A stretch of 64,000 nucleotides of DNA, taken from assembly GCA_027579435.1 (NCBI GenBank), contig JANBPK010000844.1, positions 62,001-126,000 of the forward strand, read 5' to 3'. The notes under the pieces are model-generated. The model worked only from the letters and a program-made list of their open reading frames with translations, was not told the DNA's origin and did no database searches. The first letter of the stretch is position 1; each line of letters begins with the position of its first letter. Below are positions 21,100 through 35,030 of the stretch, piece after piece. Source of the stretch: Candolleomyces eurysporus (lineage: Eukaryota > Basidiomycota > Agaricomycetes > Agaricales > Psathyrellaceae). Both the position numbers and the translations under genes were made by a program.

Positions 21100-21870
21100 G
21101 CCAATGTAATGTTGACTCGGAATTGCTGGCCTCCCAGGCATACCAGGTGAGTATCGAAGTAGTCATTGGAAACAAGAAGTGTAGGAGAGTGTGGGAAGGG
21201 AGTGACCGTTTCGATTGCTTGATGACATTTCCAAGGACGACAACCAAGTAAACCTTGCCATATCTGTGAGGTCAGAAGGTCAATCGCAACCATGTATTTG
21301 AGAGAATTAAACATACATGAAGCTTTCACAGTACCTAACCCATAGTATCTCTTCAAAAAGAAGAGCTTGCTGGCAGCTCCCCGCATTAGCGCTGGCTGAC
21401 GAATGGGACCTTCCAACGTTCCGTGGTCAGATCTTGGCTCAGTTGACGGTTCAGTGAAGGTTGGAATGGAGAGACAACCATATTACAGCTGTCAGCTGGG
21501 AGTTTAGGTGGGGGACATGAAGGCCAGATAAGTTGGCAGGTGCAAGAAGCGATCCCCAATCTTTTCCAACTTTCCCAAGTCAAAGCACACTCGGAAGGAA
21601 CAGTCAAGTCCTCACGCCCATAGACTCCCACATCTTCAAGGCTTACGTCAGCAACTTCCATGACGTTGGTGAGCCTTCTGACTCTCGACTTTTTGCCGTC
21701 ATGGGCTCGCTAGGCTTCCAGCTTTTCTGCCCTTGTGTTCTCAGGAACGAGGATGTCTTCGATGAAATCCGATATTATGCCAATATTTGGCTAGTTTTCG
21801 TCGACGGAGACCGAACACAATCATTACGACCTCAAACACAGATGACTATGATTATCTCTTCGAGTTTCTT
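21100..21870. repeat. Diverged duplicated segment A
   Basis: This block is similar in order and sequence to 23700-24250. Shared blocks include the one around the ATGTATTTGAGAG sequence (21292 and 23878), the one around CATTAGCGCTGGCT (about 21380 and 23970), and the one around CTTACGTCAGCAAC (about 21642 and 24030). Both copies contain stops and indels in any frame, so they look like relics of one ancestral gene. Confidence 0.55.
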
Positions 21871-22199
21871 TGCAGAGGCCTTCCCAAGGGTCTTATTCGT
21901 TGGATAATGGTTCATACATCACTAGTCACTCATTCGGCGTTTTATGCTAACACTATTCTCATTTGTCCAGAAATGAGGATGGATGAATTGGGGCTAAAGT
22001 GCGGAACTGCAACGGCTGGCGCTGATTGATCGGAGTGATGAAAATTCAAACTATGGCTCCTTTGCTACAACCTGCAAGCGCTGAAGTCAGGCCTCACTGA
22101 AGTTGACCTGCACATCGTTCTTCCTCATTCGAAGCCTAGAATTATGGATGTAAGTCTGCAAATTTCGAGTTACCCCATGGTGAAATAACGAAAGTTCAA

Positions 22200-23640
22200 A
22201 CTTCCAATTGCAGTTGACGATTCCTTTTAAGTTCCCCCTGAAGGTCCAAGATTTATTGGGGAATGAGGAAAGAATTCGACGTGATATTGACCGAAAATTC
22301 AAGTTCTGGGACACGGAATCGACTTTCCTGTGGTTTAAGGCGCTTGGCTACACTCTCTACCAAGCAGTACGGAACGATCTTACTTGTCTGTACTATGAAC
22401 GTACGAGTTCGACCATCTTGCCTCATATTCCTTCTGAGCGTTTCTTTAACGCAAGCTATCCATGGCCTCACCACGACAATCTCCTCAATAAAAAAGCTGA
22501 ACAGTATGCTGTATGCTCGTGGTCCACTGTATTGGTTGAGCTGCACGCTGATTCTCAATTTCATAGGGGAATGTGGTTTTCGTTCGGGATGACCTTGGAC
22601 GACACATCGCGATAAAGCTTGTCCCTGACGACGATCAGACGAGCTCAAAATGTATCAAAAAATGGTAAAACAGGCGTCGTTGAAAATCCTCAAAATCCTC
22701 AAAGAGAACTCCATTCTTCCAGCCCTGGATTTGTTGCAACTTGCCCGTCCCTGGCCACTGGTTTGTTGCCATGCCTAGGTACGCCCTTTGTCCGCTTCTT
22801 CTGCAAAAGCCGAAATTTTGGCATGAAGATGGGGGATTGCACCACTGTGCCCGGATCTCGAGACCGCCGAGGAGGTCTTAGACGCCGTGTGTTCGATGTT
22901 GAAAGTGAGGTTTCTTCAATACGCACAGAGACTCCCTGAGCTACTCAATGTCGCACATTGCAAGCAGGCGCTCGTCTTCCTTCACGAATGTCGTATTATC
23001 CACCGGGTGTAAGGCACTACCTTCGCAATTCAAGACAAGATTCTATAACTTGCGTTTTGTTAAGGACCTATGGTCCGAGAATTTCTTAGTTGACTACTTC
23101 TCTGGTGAACCTATCCTCAACGACCATCGAAAGCACCTGCGGCAGCGTGGCTAGCTGCTGTACGCCATATACGACTTTGACCTTTCTCCTATTGCTCCAG
23201 AGGGCGTAAAGATCGGTGAATTTAGGATGCCGTACCAGATGTCGTGGTGGGGACACTTCTAGCGACCGTTTGACACCAAGCAAGGAGAGCCTGATTATGG
23301 TCCTTTTGCCTTTGACGTTGGCTGCTTGGGAAATGTCTTCATATCAGATGAGTCAATAGAACCTCGGAGCCTGCTATACTTCGCCACTGACTGTAATTTA
23401 CTTTCGGGGTAGCATGTGATGCACTCGTGACATACCCAAGCGCTTCACGCCAGGCTCTCGAATTGAGGTCGGACATGTCTCCTCGCAAAGCTGAAGAGCG
23501 TTAATGAAGAAAACCTCGAGGAGAATCGTGCTGATGACAAGTACGACCACTGGCAACATTTACCTCTCGGGTTTGTCAAGAAGTGGGGTCGCTTGAGGTA
23601 GCCACCGATTCCGCTGAGGACCAATTGTTTATGCTGGGTC
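22200..23640 (+). pseudogene. Degenerate agaricomycete kinase-like gene
   Basis: Reading across frames and apparent introns gives the order of a protein kinase: a glycine-loop-like NVVFVRDD with HIAIKLV (the A-x-K lysine strand), the helix ALVFLHECRIIHR at the catalytic-loop position, a D-F-D segment (AIYDFDLSP) where D-F-G would be, and PFAFDVGCLG matching the D-x-W-x-x-G region. The tail resembles the D-H-W-x-x-L-P...F-V-K-K-W-G end of a large agaricomycete kinase-like family. In-frame stops after RQRG, after WWGHF and before PPIPL, plus frame changes, show it is dead. The kinase call rests on motif order read by eye. Confidence 0.65.
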
Positions 23641-23699
23641 TGCACCTTTGGTTGCATGAAGCAGTTTCTCCCGCGTCTTCGCAAATTGCCTCAAATCTA

Positions 23700-24250
23700 G
23701 GTTTAGTGCTTCAAGTTGCGCAAAGCCTCGAGCTTGCGTTTGGTGCAAATAATGATATATTGACACTAGCGCCATATGCGCACCCTCTGCCTTTTCAATG
23801 GACGTTTGATGATTACTTTGTTTTTTCTAAACCAAGCAAAGCTTGCCAAATTTGAGGCCAGAAGGCCCATCGCAGTGATGTATTTGAGAGGATCGACACA
23901 CACGTCAAGCTTCCACGCGACTTGGTCCATACATACCCGTCCGAGAACGACAGCTTGCTTGCATCTCTTCCCATTAGCGCTGGCTTACGGATGCAACGTC
24001 AAAGCACTCCGAGTCGGGGCCCAATTCTTGGCTTACGTCAGCAACCTCAATGGGCAAGGGATACGTTAGCGCGCCTCCTGACTCTTGACTTTGCTGTCCC
24101 GGACTCGCCAGCCTCCCACCATTTCTACCTTCGTATCCTCTAGAACGGGGCGGTCGTCGAAGAACACAGACATTCTGCAAATATTCGACCATTCTTTGAC
24201 GCATTACGCGTCGACGACGACAATCATTACGCCCTCGAGCGCAGATTAGT
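23700..24250. repeat. Diverged duplicated segment B
   Basis: Counterpart of 21100-21870. It lies immediately after the kinase relic and before the RasGAP gene. Coding-like fragments (FDDYFVFSKPSKACQI, VFERIDTHVKLP, FFDALRVDDDNHYAL) alternate among frames. Confidence 0.5.
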
Positions 24251-24256
24251 ACGACC

Positions 24257-27200
24257 ATGCGACGACCGTCGGCATCTGCTGGACAACCCAACAGCTTCTT
24301 CGCCGCCACGTCGAGCAGGGTACACAGGAGTACGGACTCGCACCATGGATTCCCAGTTCCAGGTCCTCCATCGACCACTGGCCAGCAAGCACCACCTTCG
24401 CTAGGAAGCTCAGCGGGTCCTCAGCAAAAAGTTGTTCATGTTCTTGTCAATCGTTTGAAGACGAAGGTGAGCACGAAGCGTGGATCAAATCCAGGCCACG
24501 GATGTAGAGGCTGACGAACCCTCTCCTTATCACTATGGAATCTCGACTAGCTGCCATGCAATTCTGGTCTCCCACTGGACAGGCTCGAGTCGGATCCCCT
24601 CACACAGCAAGCTATTGAGACCCTTGTTGAGCTCTCGCATGACTCACTGGATATTATCGCGTGGGCCCTGAGCGAGCTGGCGGATCGTCTAGCGAAGGTG
24701 TGTAGATCTATTCAACTTCTATTGCTAGGGGAACCCGAGAATGACTGACATTTTGACGGTCCTGTCAGCAAACCGACTCCGACTCCGGACAACCGACAAT
24801 CGAGACCCTACAATCTCAATTATTCGTCCTGAAAGTCCTGTCTATGACCATGGCGTCTCGTTGGAATGCCAACCAGCGCTCAACTTCTCGCGCTAGCGAT
24901 CATACGGCGGCTTCCCTGGACTCCCCTCTAGCTACGCGCAGTCGGACTGGACACGGCTCTTCCATTCATTCAGTATGGTCGGAGCCCGCACCATTAGACG
25001 ATTCCTGCGCGAAATATGTCTTGAGCGTTATGGTTTTGTTTTTGCGGCAGACGACCAGCTACGAAGTTCCACTGATGCTGAATACGCCCTCCGCCGACCT
25101 ATCATTCCGAGATTTCGAACTTCATGACACTATAAGCCTCCCAGCAGCTTCTGAACTGCAAGACGAAGCCAGCGTAACCCACACTCCACCGGAAGGCGCC
25201 CGCCATCTCCGATCTCAACCCTCTTCGTCGTCCATGCGCTCGATGCAAAACAGCATCGGCTCAGCATCTCATTTCCCAACACCTGGCCGTGGGTATGAGA
25301 AAACTCATCTCTCACTCGTCAAGAATTCCGGCGCAGTGAGCAACCTCATAGCCAAGTACACCGGGCGAATTATCTTCCACATATCCGCGACAAACTGGTC
25401 GGTGGTGTACAATCGCATGAGGACGAAGATTCGATTTTTGGGAAGCCATCCAGACGAAAGTCCCGATACTGTAGACCTTCAGCTAATGGCCCATAGTATT
25501 CTCACTCGACATCGCCTCGTTAATCTCCTCAATGGTATGTTGGTCATTTCTATTTGTCTGTATCACTCGCTCAACATCACTATCAGATCTCTCCTCGCTC
25601 TTAGTCAACATGGGGAAGGAATCTCAGCTGGCTATTGCGATGTCACTGCGAACGGCCGTATGGAATTGGATAGACAGATTCCCTCAAGAATTCAACGAAG
25701 CTATTAGGACCAGGGGTAGAATGGAAGGAGCGCCCGAGCGTGTCTTCGATTTGCTCTTCTCGATAACCTCTGCTGGGCATGAACGAATATTCTGGCCTTG
25801 CCTGACTATGTTGACCGCCATCACCCACGAACGTATCTCCTCGGATTTCCAAACTGCGTCGTACGGGACGCCCAGACGGAAGGTCAGGGCGTTGTCTATC
25901 TGCATAGCGAGGCAACCTGTCTGACGTTTCGATATAGGAGCAACGACTTGGACATGAAGTGATGAAACACATTCGCTCCAGTTCGAAACTGTCAGATATA
26001 TCTTTGGCGTGTGCGGTGGACATGTGTCGAGTTGCCGCCTATCTCGATGGTGGTGATGATCTTCCACTGGCCATGGTTGCGTCCGACGTTGCTCATGAGA
26101 TCAAGGTGCGTAGCTGTCTAGGCACCTGCACATCTTTCGTGACTGAACTCGGGTCACCCGATCTAGGGAGCATTGTACAACATGGCTTCACGCAAGGCGT
26201 TCTGGGACAACTCCGAAGAAATCGATGTCGCGTTATATGCCGATGCTCTGGTGGCCATTTTCCGGTTTATGCCAGAGGAAGACTCAATACCTATCTTCAT
26301 GGAGTGCATCGAGCCTGAACGGTCTGAAGCTGTGAAAACATGTGTTATTCGTGCGACTCTGACATTGGTCAACGAGGTTTGTTTCTCTTCATCGTATGCC
26401 TTTCGGAAGGTGTCTGATCATATTTCAGGCAAGTCGCCTTCCATCGCAAAAATCCCTCGATCGCCTTCGAGACTCCATTGCTCGTCGGTTCAGAGACGTG
26501 TTGAAAGTGAGAGCCTCCTCTATACCACTCAAGTATTTCTGAAACTCACTGACGCTTTGTCCAATAGAGCTCGGCAATCCGAAGGCCTGAAATTGACCAA
26601 TATGGTAACTCCAAGCGTATCGCCAGCCGTCCCAGAGGCAAGCGCACGACACCTGACCCATTGAGCGACAAGGATATCATGGTCTTGGCTATACTGTCTA
26701 TGTGGCGGTCGAGTCAGGCTTTTCTCAATCAAGGGCTTATCGATGAGGACTTGGCCAATTTGATTGCGGTCACGACGAAGCTTTGGGATTCACCTTTGGA
26801 TATTTGCGTCAAGATTTCTGCTGCGAGCCTTCTGAGCAATGTTACGACAGCTTCGTTCTCTAAGCCACCGAAAGATGAGTCTGACTATCTTGTTGTTGAG
26901 AGTCTTCGACAAGCATTGTAAGTGTCCACATCTCTACAGTATTGTTTTTGTCATCGAGCTAACGGCGTGCGTAATAGGCCTCGAACCCTAATTAGCGTCG
27001 GGACGAATCTTCTCAACGAAAGGACCGACGTTGAAGCACAGAAGTTGTGGATTTCACTCGCACACCATATTGTTGATGCGTATAGCAAGAAGATTGACGT
27101 ACGCTCCTTCATGATCTCCTATCCTTCTGACTAGACTGACACCGTACTCATGGTTGCAGATGGAGCATGTCAAGACCATCCAACGTGACCCATACCGCAT

Positions 27201-30200
27201 ACCAGCCGTGATTCTTGGAGAAATCGCCTTGATGGCCGCGTTGCCCTCAGCAAACGTCGACATGTCGCACCTAGCTGCTAAAGGCCTTCGACTTATCTCT
27301 TTGATGGACAGTCTGCCCAATGCGCCTATCAGCGTCCTTCTAAGTGAAGAGGAGACTTCAAAACGCAATTTCATTTACGAGCAACTTGGGGATCCGAACG
27401 TGGTACTTATTGGTACGTGAAAACATCCGGAGCTGGTTGAGTTTGCAGTTTTGATGTACTTCTTCAGGTCGCGTTGGGCATCAGAGACGAATTCGGAAGT
27501 TGATTCGATTGATATCGTTCAATTCGCCAGCGCATCCAGCTGTTTGGGCGGAGTGTTACTCGAGGTGGAGGGCAATCTCTCAGCCTGTGTACGAGGTGCT
27601 CAACCAGAGCTTGGATGGGACCGATGCCCCCCGAACGGTGTTCAGCAACCAGCAGGTGCGTGCATCCTTCCACCGTGGGGGTAATATGACCCGTCAATCT
27701 AACTCTGAATCAGGAATTGCGCGCACAGTGGCAGAATCTTACCTTGTTCCTGGCTACACTCTGTGGAGCTTGTACTTGGGATAAGCAAGAGTCGACATCG
27801 TTACTCAAGGCGATACCCTCGGAGCTGCTTCCGGATAAATTACGCTCACCGGCGAATGTACCTGCTCTGGCGGAGACGTTCATCTCGGATTTGATCAACT
27901 TGCTGATGCACCAGGATGCGCTGATTCGGGATACTGCGAGAGAGGCTTTGGGTTCTGAGTTGAGCCCCAAGTTCTATGCCAAGCTGATTCGGTTTATGGA
28001 CGAGTGCGTATCTTTTTCTGACGTCTCACGGTACTTGGTCTGACTGACAAATTATATCAGCCATATGCGGGGCATCGAGCAGGGCGCAGGACCGAGGTTT
28101 ACCGATGACTACTTGCTGTTTTTGGATCAGGTACGAAGACCCCTTACCATCCAGATAATGTAGCTAACGAAAATGTGTCGCAGTTCCTCACTGTTCTTCG
28201 TCTGCTCGCAGAAGACAAGCAAGGCTCAATCGAAGACGTGATGAGCGTCGATGTGAGCTCGCTCATGCACTCGCTCGCGGAGTTCATTGCAAGATATGAC
28301 GAACCGGCTTCGCATCGAATCAAGATCAAATTTTGCCAGCTTTGCAAGAGCATATGCGAACGCACCGATATCCTGACCATGCGAAAAGACAACGCCTTGC
28401 GACATGATATCCTTGATATCGTCCTGGAGTGGCTACAACCTAGCAACGTGAGCTCTCCCTGCCTTGACTTCTTCTGTTAGCATGAAGCTGAGCCTATCGT
28501 CAGATGCATGTCAATGGGAACGAGCAAGCCGATTTAATCGAGCCTACTCTCGCAGAGTTGAACATGGCTTGCCTGAGGACTGCTACCAAGCTTTTGGAAC
28601 GACTGCAGCTTCGTCCAACGGATGTGGCTCATACTGGAGATGAGACTGTTCATGTCATCTTGGGCGTGTTCAAGCGATATTCTGATCGTCTTTTGCAATG
28701 CCTTGATAAGGGCCGATATGATGTCCCCGTAAGTTTACGGCCTGACGCTCGGCGATGTGTGTGCTGACAAGTGAATCTTTTGTACAGACGTCAGATAGCG
28801 CCTCAGAGCTTGGATCCGTTCATCAGCGGATGAGAGTGTCCCAGAAGGAGGCCGAGTTGCGAGAGCTAGTGATCACAGGCTTGACACATCTTGTCAGTGC
28901 GAATAGTGAAAGTGGCTTCAAGCAGTGTCTGCATCTTGCTTATGACCCAGACCCACGGAAACGGACCATTTTCGCTCATGTCTTCGCTCGCGTAATTGGA
29001 GAGGGAACTAACTTTGAAACTCCTGAGCGTCCATCTCCGATGAATCGACAAGCACGCTTCGCAGAGGTGAGCTCTCTGTGCTATGCTCTATGATTCAACT
29101 TTTGCTGACTCTTGCCTCAGCTCTTGCGTGGTTACGATGTTGGTGTTGGTTCCGTTCCTCTGCAATTGCGTTGCTGACTGCTCGTTAGATGGTGCTAGCG
29201 ATGACCATGTGCGAAATCTGTCCTCCCGCTGAAGTCGAGATCATCATCAACGTGCTCCTGAACGTCTTCGACTCCCATGATTCTCTTGTCTCTCTTCTCA
29301 AGTTGACGATCGAACGGGAAATTGCACATACTGGTGTGTAGCTGCTCTCTCCCGTTCATTCACTGCAGGTTTGTTGACTTCGAGGACAGCGGACTCGGAG
29401 ACGGCGCTTTTCCGGAGCAACTCGACTTGCACACGTTTGCTTTCTGCTTTCGCTAGGATTCACGGTTATGCATTTTTAAGGAATCTTATCAAGTCCCTCA
29501 TCGCTGCTATGGTCACAGGGAGTTACGATCTTCCGTATCCTGTTGATCCTCGGCAAGTGCCACCGCAAGACATCGACATGAGCAATGACGACCTCAAGGT
29601 CAAGGGAGTGGACTTTGTTATTAGCATGATCGATACGTCGGTGGACCATGCTCCAAGGTATATAAACTTCCTTTTCGTGTGAATCGCGCTGAATCAGATT
29701 TCCCTAGCATCATCCGAGAGATTGCAATGCATATCGCCAGAGTCGTGTAAGCTTGTCTTCACTTTGAAATACGCCCTACATGAGTCAAACTAAGCTCCAC
29801 TCTAGTTCTGTTTCTTGGCCAGACGCGAAGAACGCTGCCCTGGGTGCCTTCATCTTCCTCCGGTTAGCCCTTTTCCAAAGAATCGGGCATTGAAACTCGG
29901 CGCTGATACCTGCTTTCAGCTTCATATCTCCAGCAATAGTAACTCCAGAGATTATCGACATCGAGCTTCCAAAAGAGCATGAAGCTATGCTGCGGAAAGG
30001 GTTGATGCGCATCGGGAAGGATGTCCAGATGTTGGCTAACCATGTTTTCTTCGGAAAGGAATTACCGCCAACCATGCACCAGGCTCATGCACAGCACAAC
30101 GGCGACAAATTGATCAGATTCCTGGAAGAGCTTCAGGTATAGGTTTCGCGAGTCCGTGTTTTCCATGTCGCTTATCATCATCCAGAGACCGGCAGCGAGC

Positions 30201-33200
30201 CCAACCAACGAATTGGAAGAGTGGTCAGGGGCAACGGATGATACCGACGTCATCGTCCTTCACCGATTTTTCGACAAGCACGCAGATAAGATAGGGAAAG
30301 AACTACTGAGCTTGTCGAAGCCTTCGCCGGACGGTGATACGACAGCTGTGAACGGGAAACGGGCTTGGGATGGCCTTTGTGCTCTCCTTGTTGACCTGGG
30401 AACACCACTGGAAGTGCCGAAGCCTTCTCCATTGCAATCGACAGAACATCCAGTGTACCGTGAACTCATGGAAGACTTCGCCGGCCGCAATAACTCTAGA
30501 GTTCGTGATCTCTTTGTGGAAATCGAGGTTGGCGTGGTCTGTTTTGCCATTAAATTTGAGTGGCAATCTGGTACTGATATTCACGCCGTAGAACGAACCC
30601 TCCCTCTTCGTGTTCAAACTCTCAAAAATCGACGTGGAAGATCTTGACATTCAGCTCCTTATGTACCACATTTTCAAGGTACGCAAGGTCGGTATGACTG
30701 AGACCCATCATCTGAATACTGTCTCTAGACGTTGACGCAAAGCGTATATGTCAATATTCCCTTTGATATCGTTGTGGATTGCACAGGCTTCTCTCCGATT
30801 TCCGAACTACCACTTCACTGGCTGAAGTATTGTGCAGAAGTCCTTCCAGCCGATCTTCGGAATCGCTTCCGTACAGCACACATATTGAATCCCAACTATC
30901 TCATGCAAAAGTATCTCCGCCGACTCTATAACGTCTCTGCAGGTATGTTCTGTCGTGGGCCCTTTCCTGACATTCTCTGGTTCTGACAACCCTCCAGGTA
31001 CAGCTTATTGCAGTGAATGCAGGGCCTACACCTCAGTTGAAGACATGCTTGAATACGTGCCTGATGCCGTTCTCGCTGCCTTAAGCTACCCTGGTAAGCA
31101 TTTTAAAAAGCCTTTTTTTTCTGGAACATTGCTCATCCAGCACTAGTCTCAACCGAGCAAGAGCTACCCGAAATGTATGAAGACGTTACCCTGAAAGTCT
31201 TGCACACCCGTGTCCCTGTAGAGGTCGCTGTTTCGTCAACTCATCTCAGAGTCACCACCGTAAGCTCTCCTTGCTCCTAATTGCCTCGCGATGCTCAAGG
31301 TTTGCAGAGAAAGCCATTCCCTGTCACGCCCTCCTTCTCGTGCAAATACGTTGAAATCATCCCACTGTCGGAGGTCCTCGATGTGTACAACATCATGAAC
31401 CAAGAACAAGCAGAATTCCTCGTACGGAGAAGGCACACGATCATGTACTTCACTTCAAACCATCGCGATGCCATCGTCAAGGTACGTTTTGTTAATGTCC
31501 ATTTGTGATCCGCGACGGGACCTCACGTCCTTCCAGCACGTTCGGACTGTAAAAGGAAAGCTGAAAGACGCCCCTGCACCCCTCGCCGAACGTTTTGCAA
31601 GATTTTCCAATGTCCCTGCCACTTTGCTCCATATCGGCTTCCTCAGCGTTGACCCTTACGACGACGAGTTGCGTGCCGCGGCTTATGACCTCTTGGGAGC
31701 AGTTTGCACCTACTTGAAATACGACCAAAATCCGATTGTTGCTCGGAAAGGTGAGGATGACGTTGACTCATTTGAGACAGACATCATTCTAACGTTTTCG
31801 TAGCTGGCTTCATACCTGGGGACCCTTTTGCATTTGTGATTCAAATGAGTGAGAAGCTCTCGGATTTTGCGCCTCGTTTGACCTTGGATTTCATCCGTGA
31901 GATCTGTGCTGCCATGAGCGGCATGCCCAAGGATGCTGTTGCAGAGCGAATCAGTTGTTTGCATTACATGAGCCCATGGATCCGAAACCTATCCCACTTT
32001 GCGAGCCCGACCTCAGAGCTATTCGAGAAATCAGGAGCACGTCTTCGGGATTGCGTCCGGACTCTAACAGATTTGTCAATTGCGTACCCCGAGGTCAGAC
32101 TCTTAGCAATCTAGCAATGCTGTTTCTCACTGACTGCCACTATAGATCATTTCAACGCTGCAAAAATGTGTTTGGACTGAAATGGCGAAGCTGGACAGTT
32201 TTGTTGTCGACATCATCCTCGACGAGTTGGTTCGCACTGCCATCGATGGTGGCATTGGCACAAGGAGATGCGAAATCATTTGTCAAGTTGGTGCATCGCT
32301 TTCGTCGATCAATGTTCGGAGTCGAATGTATGCGAGACTTCGCAAGGTATGACCAGTTCCTTGGTGATATTTGGCTGTCGTTTAACCCGTTCTCTCAGGC
32401 ACTGGGCCGGAATCCCGTCAAGGTCGTCAACACTCTCACTGCTCATCAGAATTGGAGCGAAATATCCACCCTTGTTCGACTTCTATCGTCACTTGGACCA
32501 TATGCCAAGCATCCGGGGCCTAATCAACTGTTCGTACCGGAAGTCTTCCATCTGGTCACGCTTACTATTGGCGAGGGTCCTGCGCTCGTTCGTAAATCCG
32601 TATACGGGATCATCATCAATCTCCTTCAAGCACTCTATGTTTCTCGTACCGACGACATTTCTGGGCCAGAAATCCTCCGCCTGATCGATGATTGCTCGAC
32701 GCCAGCGACCCTGAAACTTTTTGGCTTGATGCGCGAGACACCAACGAGCGAGTACACCAAGTACAACCCCGCAAGTGACAAAGAGCATCTGGATAATTTG
32801 GAAGCCTTCGTACAGCTATTGTTGAGGATCGGAGAAGTTGCCTCCGGATCAAGAGGTATGTTCAACCGCTCTAGTCAGTGACGTGGACTAAATATTCTGC
32901 TTACAGGACTGCTCAACATATGGCGCGCTCGCTGGATGAGTCTGGTAACCGCCACGGCTTTCCAGATATCACCAGTGGTTCAAGCACGCTCATTTGTTTC
33001 CCTTGGCGCACTCGCTACCTCGGAAGTGGACGACGATTTCATCTACCAAATCATGGTATCTTTGAAAACGAGTCTAACGCGCGTTCAGGACAATTGCATT
33101 ATCACCATCGTCAGCATGCTTCGATGCCTTTGCAAGCTCGCCCCGGCCCTGGAAGATCAATCAAGATATGTTCCCTTGTTTTTCTGGCTCGGGGTTTCTC

Positions 33201-34251
33201 TCCTTCAAGCAGGCCACCCCTCCTTCTTCGAAGAGGCTTCCAGTTTGCTCACGACAAGTCTCGAATTGATGGAGAAGCAAGGCCTCTTCAGGCAGCATAC
33301 AGTCTCTAGCGTACTGCTCGAGCATCGCTTACCCCTGGATTCCGTTACCCAACAGTTGGATGATATCCTGGGCATCTCATTCGACAGCAACTTCTCTATC
33401 GCCCTGGCCCATATCATCTTCAAGGGCGTACGACATTCTGCGCTCAAGGATTCCGCAGAAATCATGCTGCGATGCCTTCTTCAAGTCACCGTCAGGTCCG
33501 ACCGCCGGGGAATGACCAATGGATCCAACAAATACCGGGAAGTCCTCTCCCCTGAGGTTCTGGGGTACTTCCTAGCCTTGCTTCCCTTCTCCTCGACGAC
33601 AGCCTCGTATAGCCGGTTGTTGAAGGAATCTGGGATTGACGATGCTTGGCATGTTGACGCAGGTCTCCCTGACCCCGATCGAGACGATACTTCGGCTCCT
33701 CGGCTTACAACTGCATTCCTGAACATAAATGATCCACATACTGCCCTTTTGGTGGCAACTGTCGTTGGTACGATGCTTGGAACCGCGCAGGGTGACGATG
33801 CAGAGACAGAGATGTTGTATGGACTGTTGGCGGAATTGGCAATGTCCTTCCCCGATATCATCTACGCCGTGTAAGCTTTCTAACTCAAATGTCTCTATCT
33901 ATACTGACTTTCCTCTGTTCCAGATACGAAAGCGTTAGGGAAAGGATTCGGGACACCTTTGCCAACTCGTCGAATGCAACTATCATTCGATCGGTATCAA
34001 CCATCCTCCGTGTTCACGTTTCCTTGCAGCAAGATTCCATTCGGTACGACAGACCTCGAGGCTCCTCGCAATCCACCCTCAACGACCGCGTCGAAGACAA
34101 AACCTCCGCCAGTGGAGAACACCTCGCTGCTCTCGATGAGCTTGGCATGAGAGGCCTGGCTTACCACCTCACATTCCTGCTCCAACAGGAGGCCAGAGAG
34201 GGGATCATCAGTTGGATAAAGAATCTAGTCGACCTCATCTATTCAACATGA
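24257..34251 (+). CDS. IRA/neurofibromin-type Ras GTPase-activating protein
   Basis: Thirty-four exons, all with GT-AG introns of about 45-85 nt, join without interruption to 2,714 aa. The start at 24257 gives an exon-1/exon-2 join RLKTK-LPCNSG, as in NF1. The RasGAP domain (about residues 1290-1540) carries the arginine finger in ALFRSNS (about Arg1368) and the hallmark FLRFISPAIV (about 1479-1488, split by an intron inside Arg). A CRAL-TRIO/Sec14-like module follows (about 1670-1800, SVYVNIPFDIVVDCTGF... and HILNPNYLMQKYLRRL) and then the PH-like module (about 1800-1915). The N- and C-terminal thirds are helical HEAT-like. Its job is to stimulate GTP hydrolysis on Ras and so restrain Ras-cAMP/PKA signalling. 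One exon is only 18 nt (29121-29138). The acceptor before exon 19 is ambiguous (29367 or 29389). Confidence 0.95.
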
Positions 34252-34729
34252 CCGTCCATGTGTTTTCGTTATTTACATCACATTCGTTCGAAGAATTCTG
34301 TTTCGTTCTGTATTTCGTTACATATTTTTTCTCTCATCTCGTTATGTGCAGGGTTTTAGGAACATTACCTTTTTTATCGCCTCTTTCGTAATTTCACCTT
34401 ACCATCGACCTTAATGCTCGCAATTACTTGTATCTGTAGATCTGTAGATGCATAGATCTAATCACTTCCTTCTTCAATGATTTCATCATGATAGATATGA
34501 TCATGGGCGCTTCCTGAGCAGTGTGACGCCATCGCGTGTGGATGCTTCGAAATATCAGGCGGACTCCCTCGAACTCCTGTGGCGCCAGCTGGATGAGCCG
34601 AGCCACGACCGTCGGCTGGGGAAAACGACGAGCGTGGCCTCGATAGGCTCAGACGGCTGGTATTTGTCTGGATTTGTATGGTCCAACAAATCCCACTAAA
34701 TTCCCCCACACTCCTTCAGAGCCTTTCTT
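34252..34729. other. 3' flank of the RasGAP gene
   Basis: T-rich DNA directly after the stop codon (34255-34400) fits a 3' UTR and polyadenylation region. No gene is seen. Confidence 0.4.
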
Positions 34730-35030
34730 AGGCAAGCTATCCATGGCCTCACCATGACGGCAAACCACGAGGGTACTACAAGAGAGAGGTTTGTCAACAT
34801 TCCGTAAGCTCAAAAATGTGCTCTACTGGCTCGCTCAATGCTGATCATCAGGCTCAGGGGACTGTGGTCAGGATGACCTACGACGACACGTCGCGGCTCG
34901 TTCTTGATGATTCTGACAAGCTCAGAAAGGAAAACTGTGTTCTTCCTATCTTTCTGTCTCTGGCTACTGGTCTATCGTCATGCCTAGGTATGCCTTTTCT
35001 TCATTTTTCATTCAACACTGAGAACTCAGG
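34730..35030 (+). pseudogene. Second relic of the kinase-like gene
   Basis: Blocks match the relic at 22200-23640 in the same order: the PWPHHD-encoding stretch (34739 versus 22460), the segment around GATGACCT...GACACATCGCG / GACACGTCGCG (34873 versus 22587), and CTACTGG..T...TGCCATGCCTAGG-like DNA before a former donor site. About 80 bp between them is missing. A faint match near 35910-35940 may be the C-terminal end. Confidence 0.5.

Noticed and set aside
19800..24250. Retrotransposon or large DNA transposon as the source of the graveyard
   Set aside because: No reverse transcriptase, integrase or transposase blocks, long terminal repeats or terminal inverted repeats were seen.
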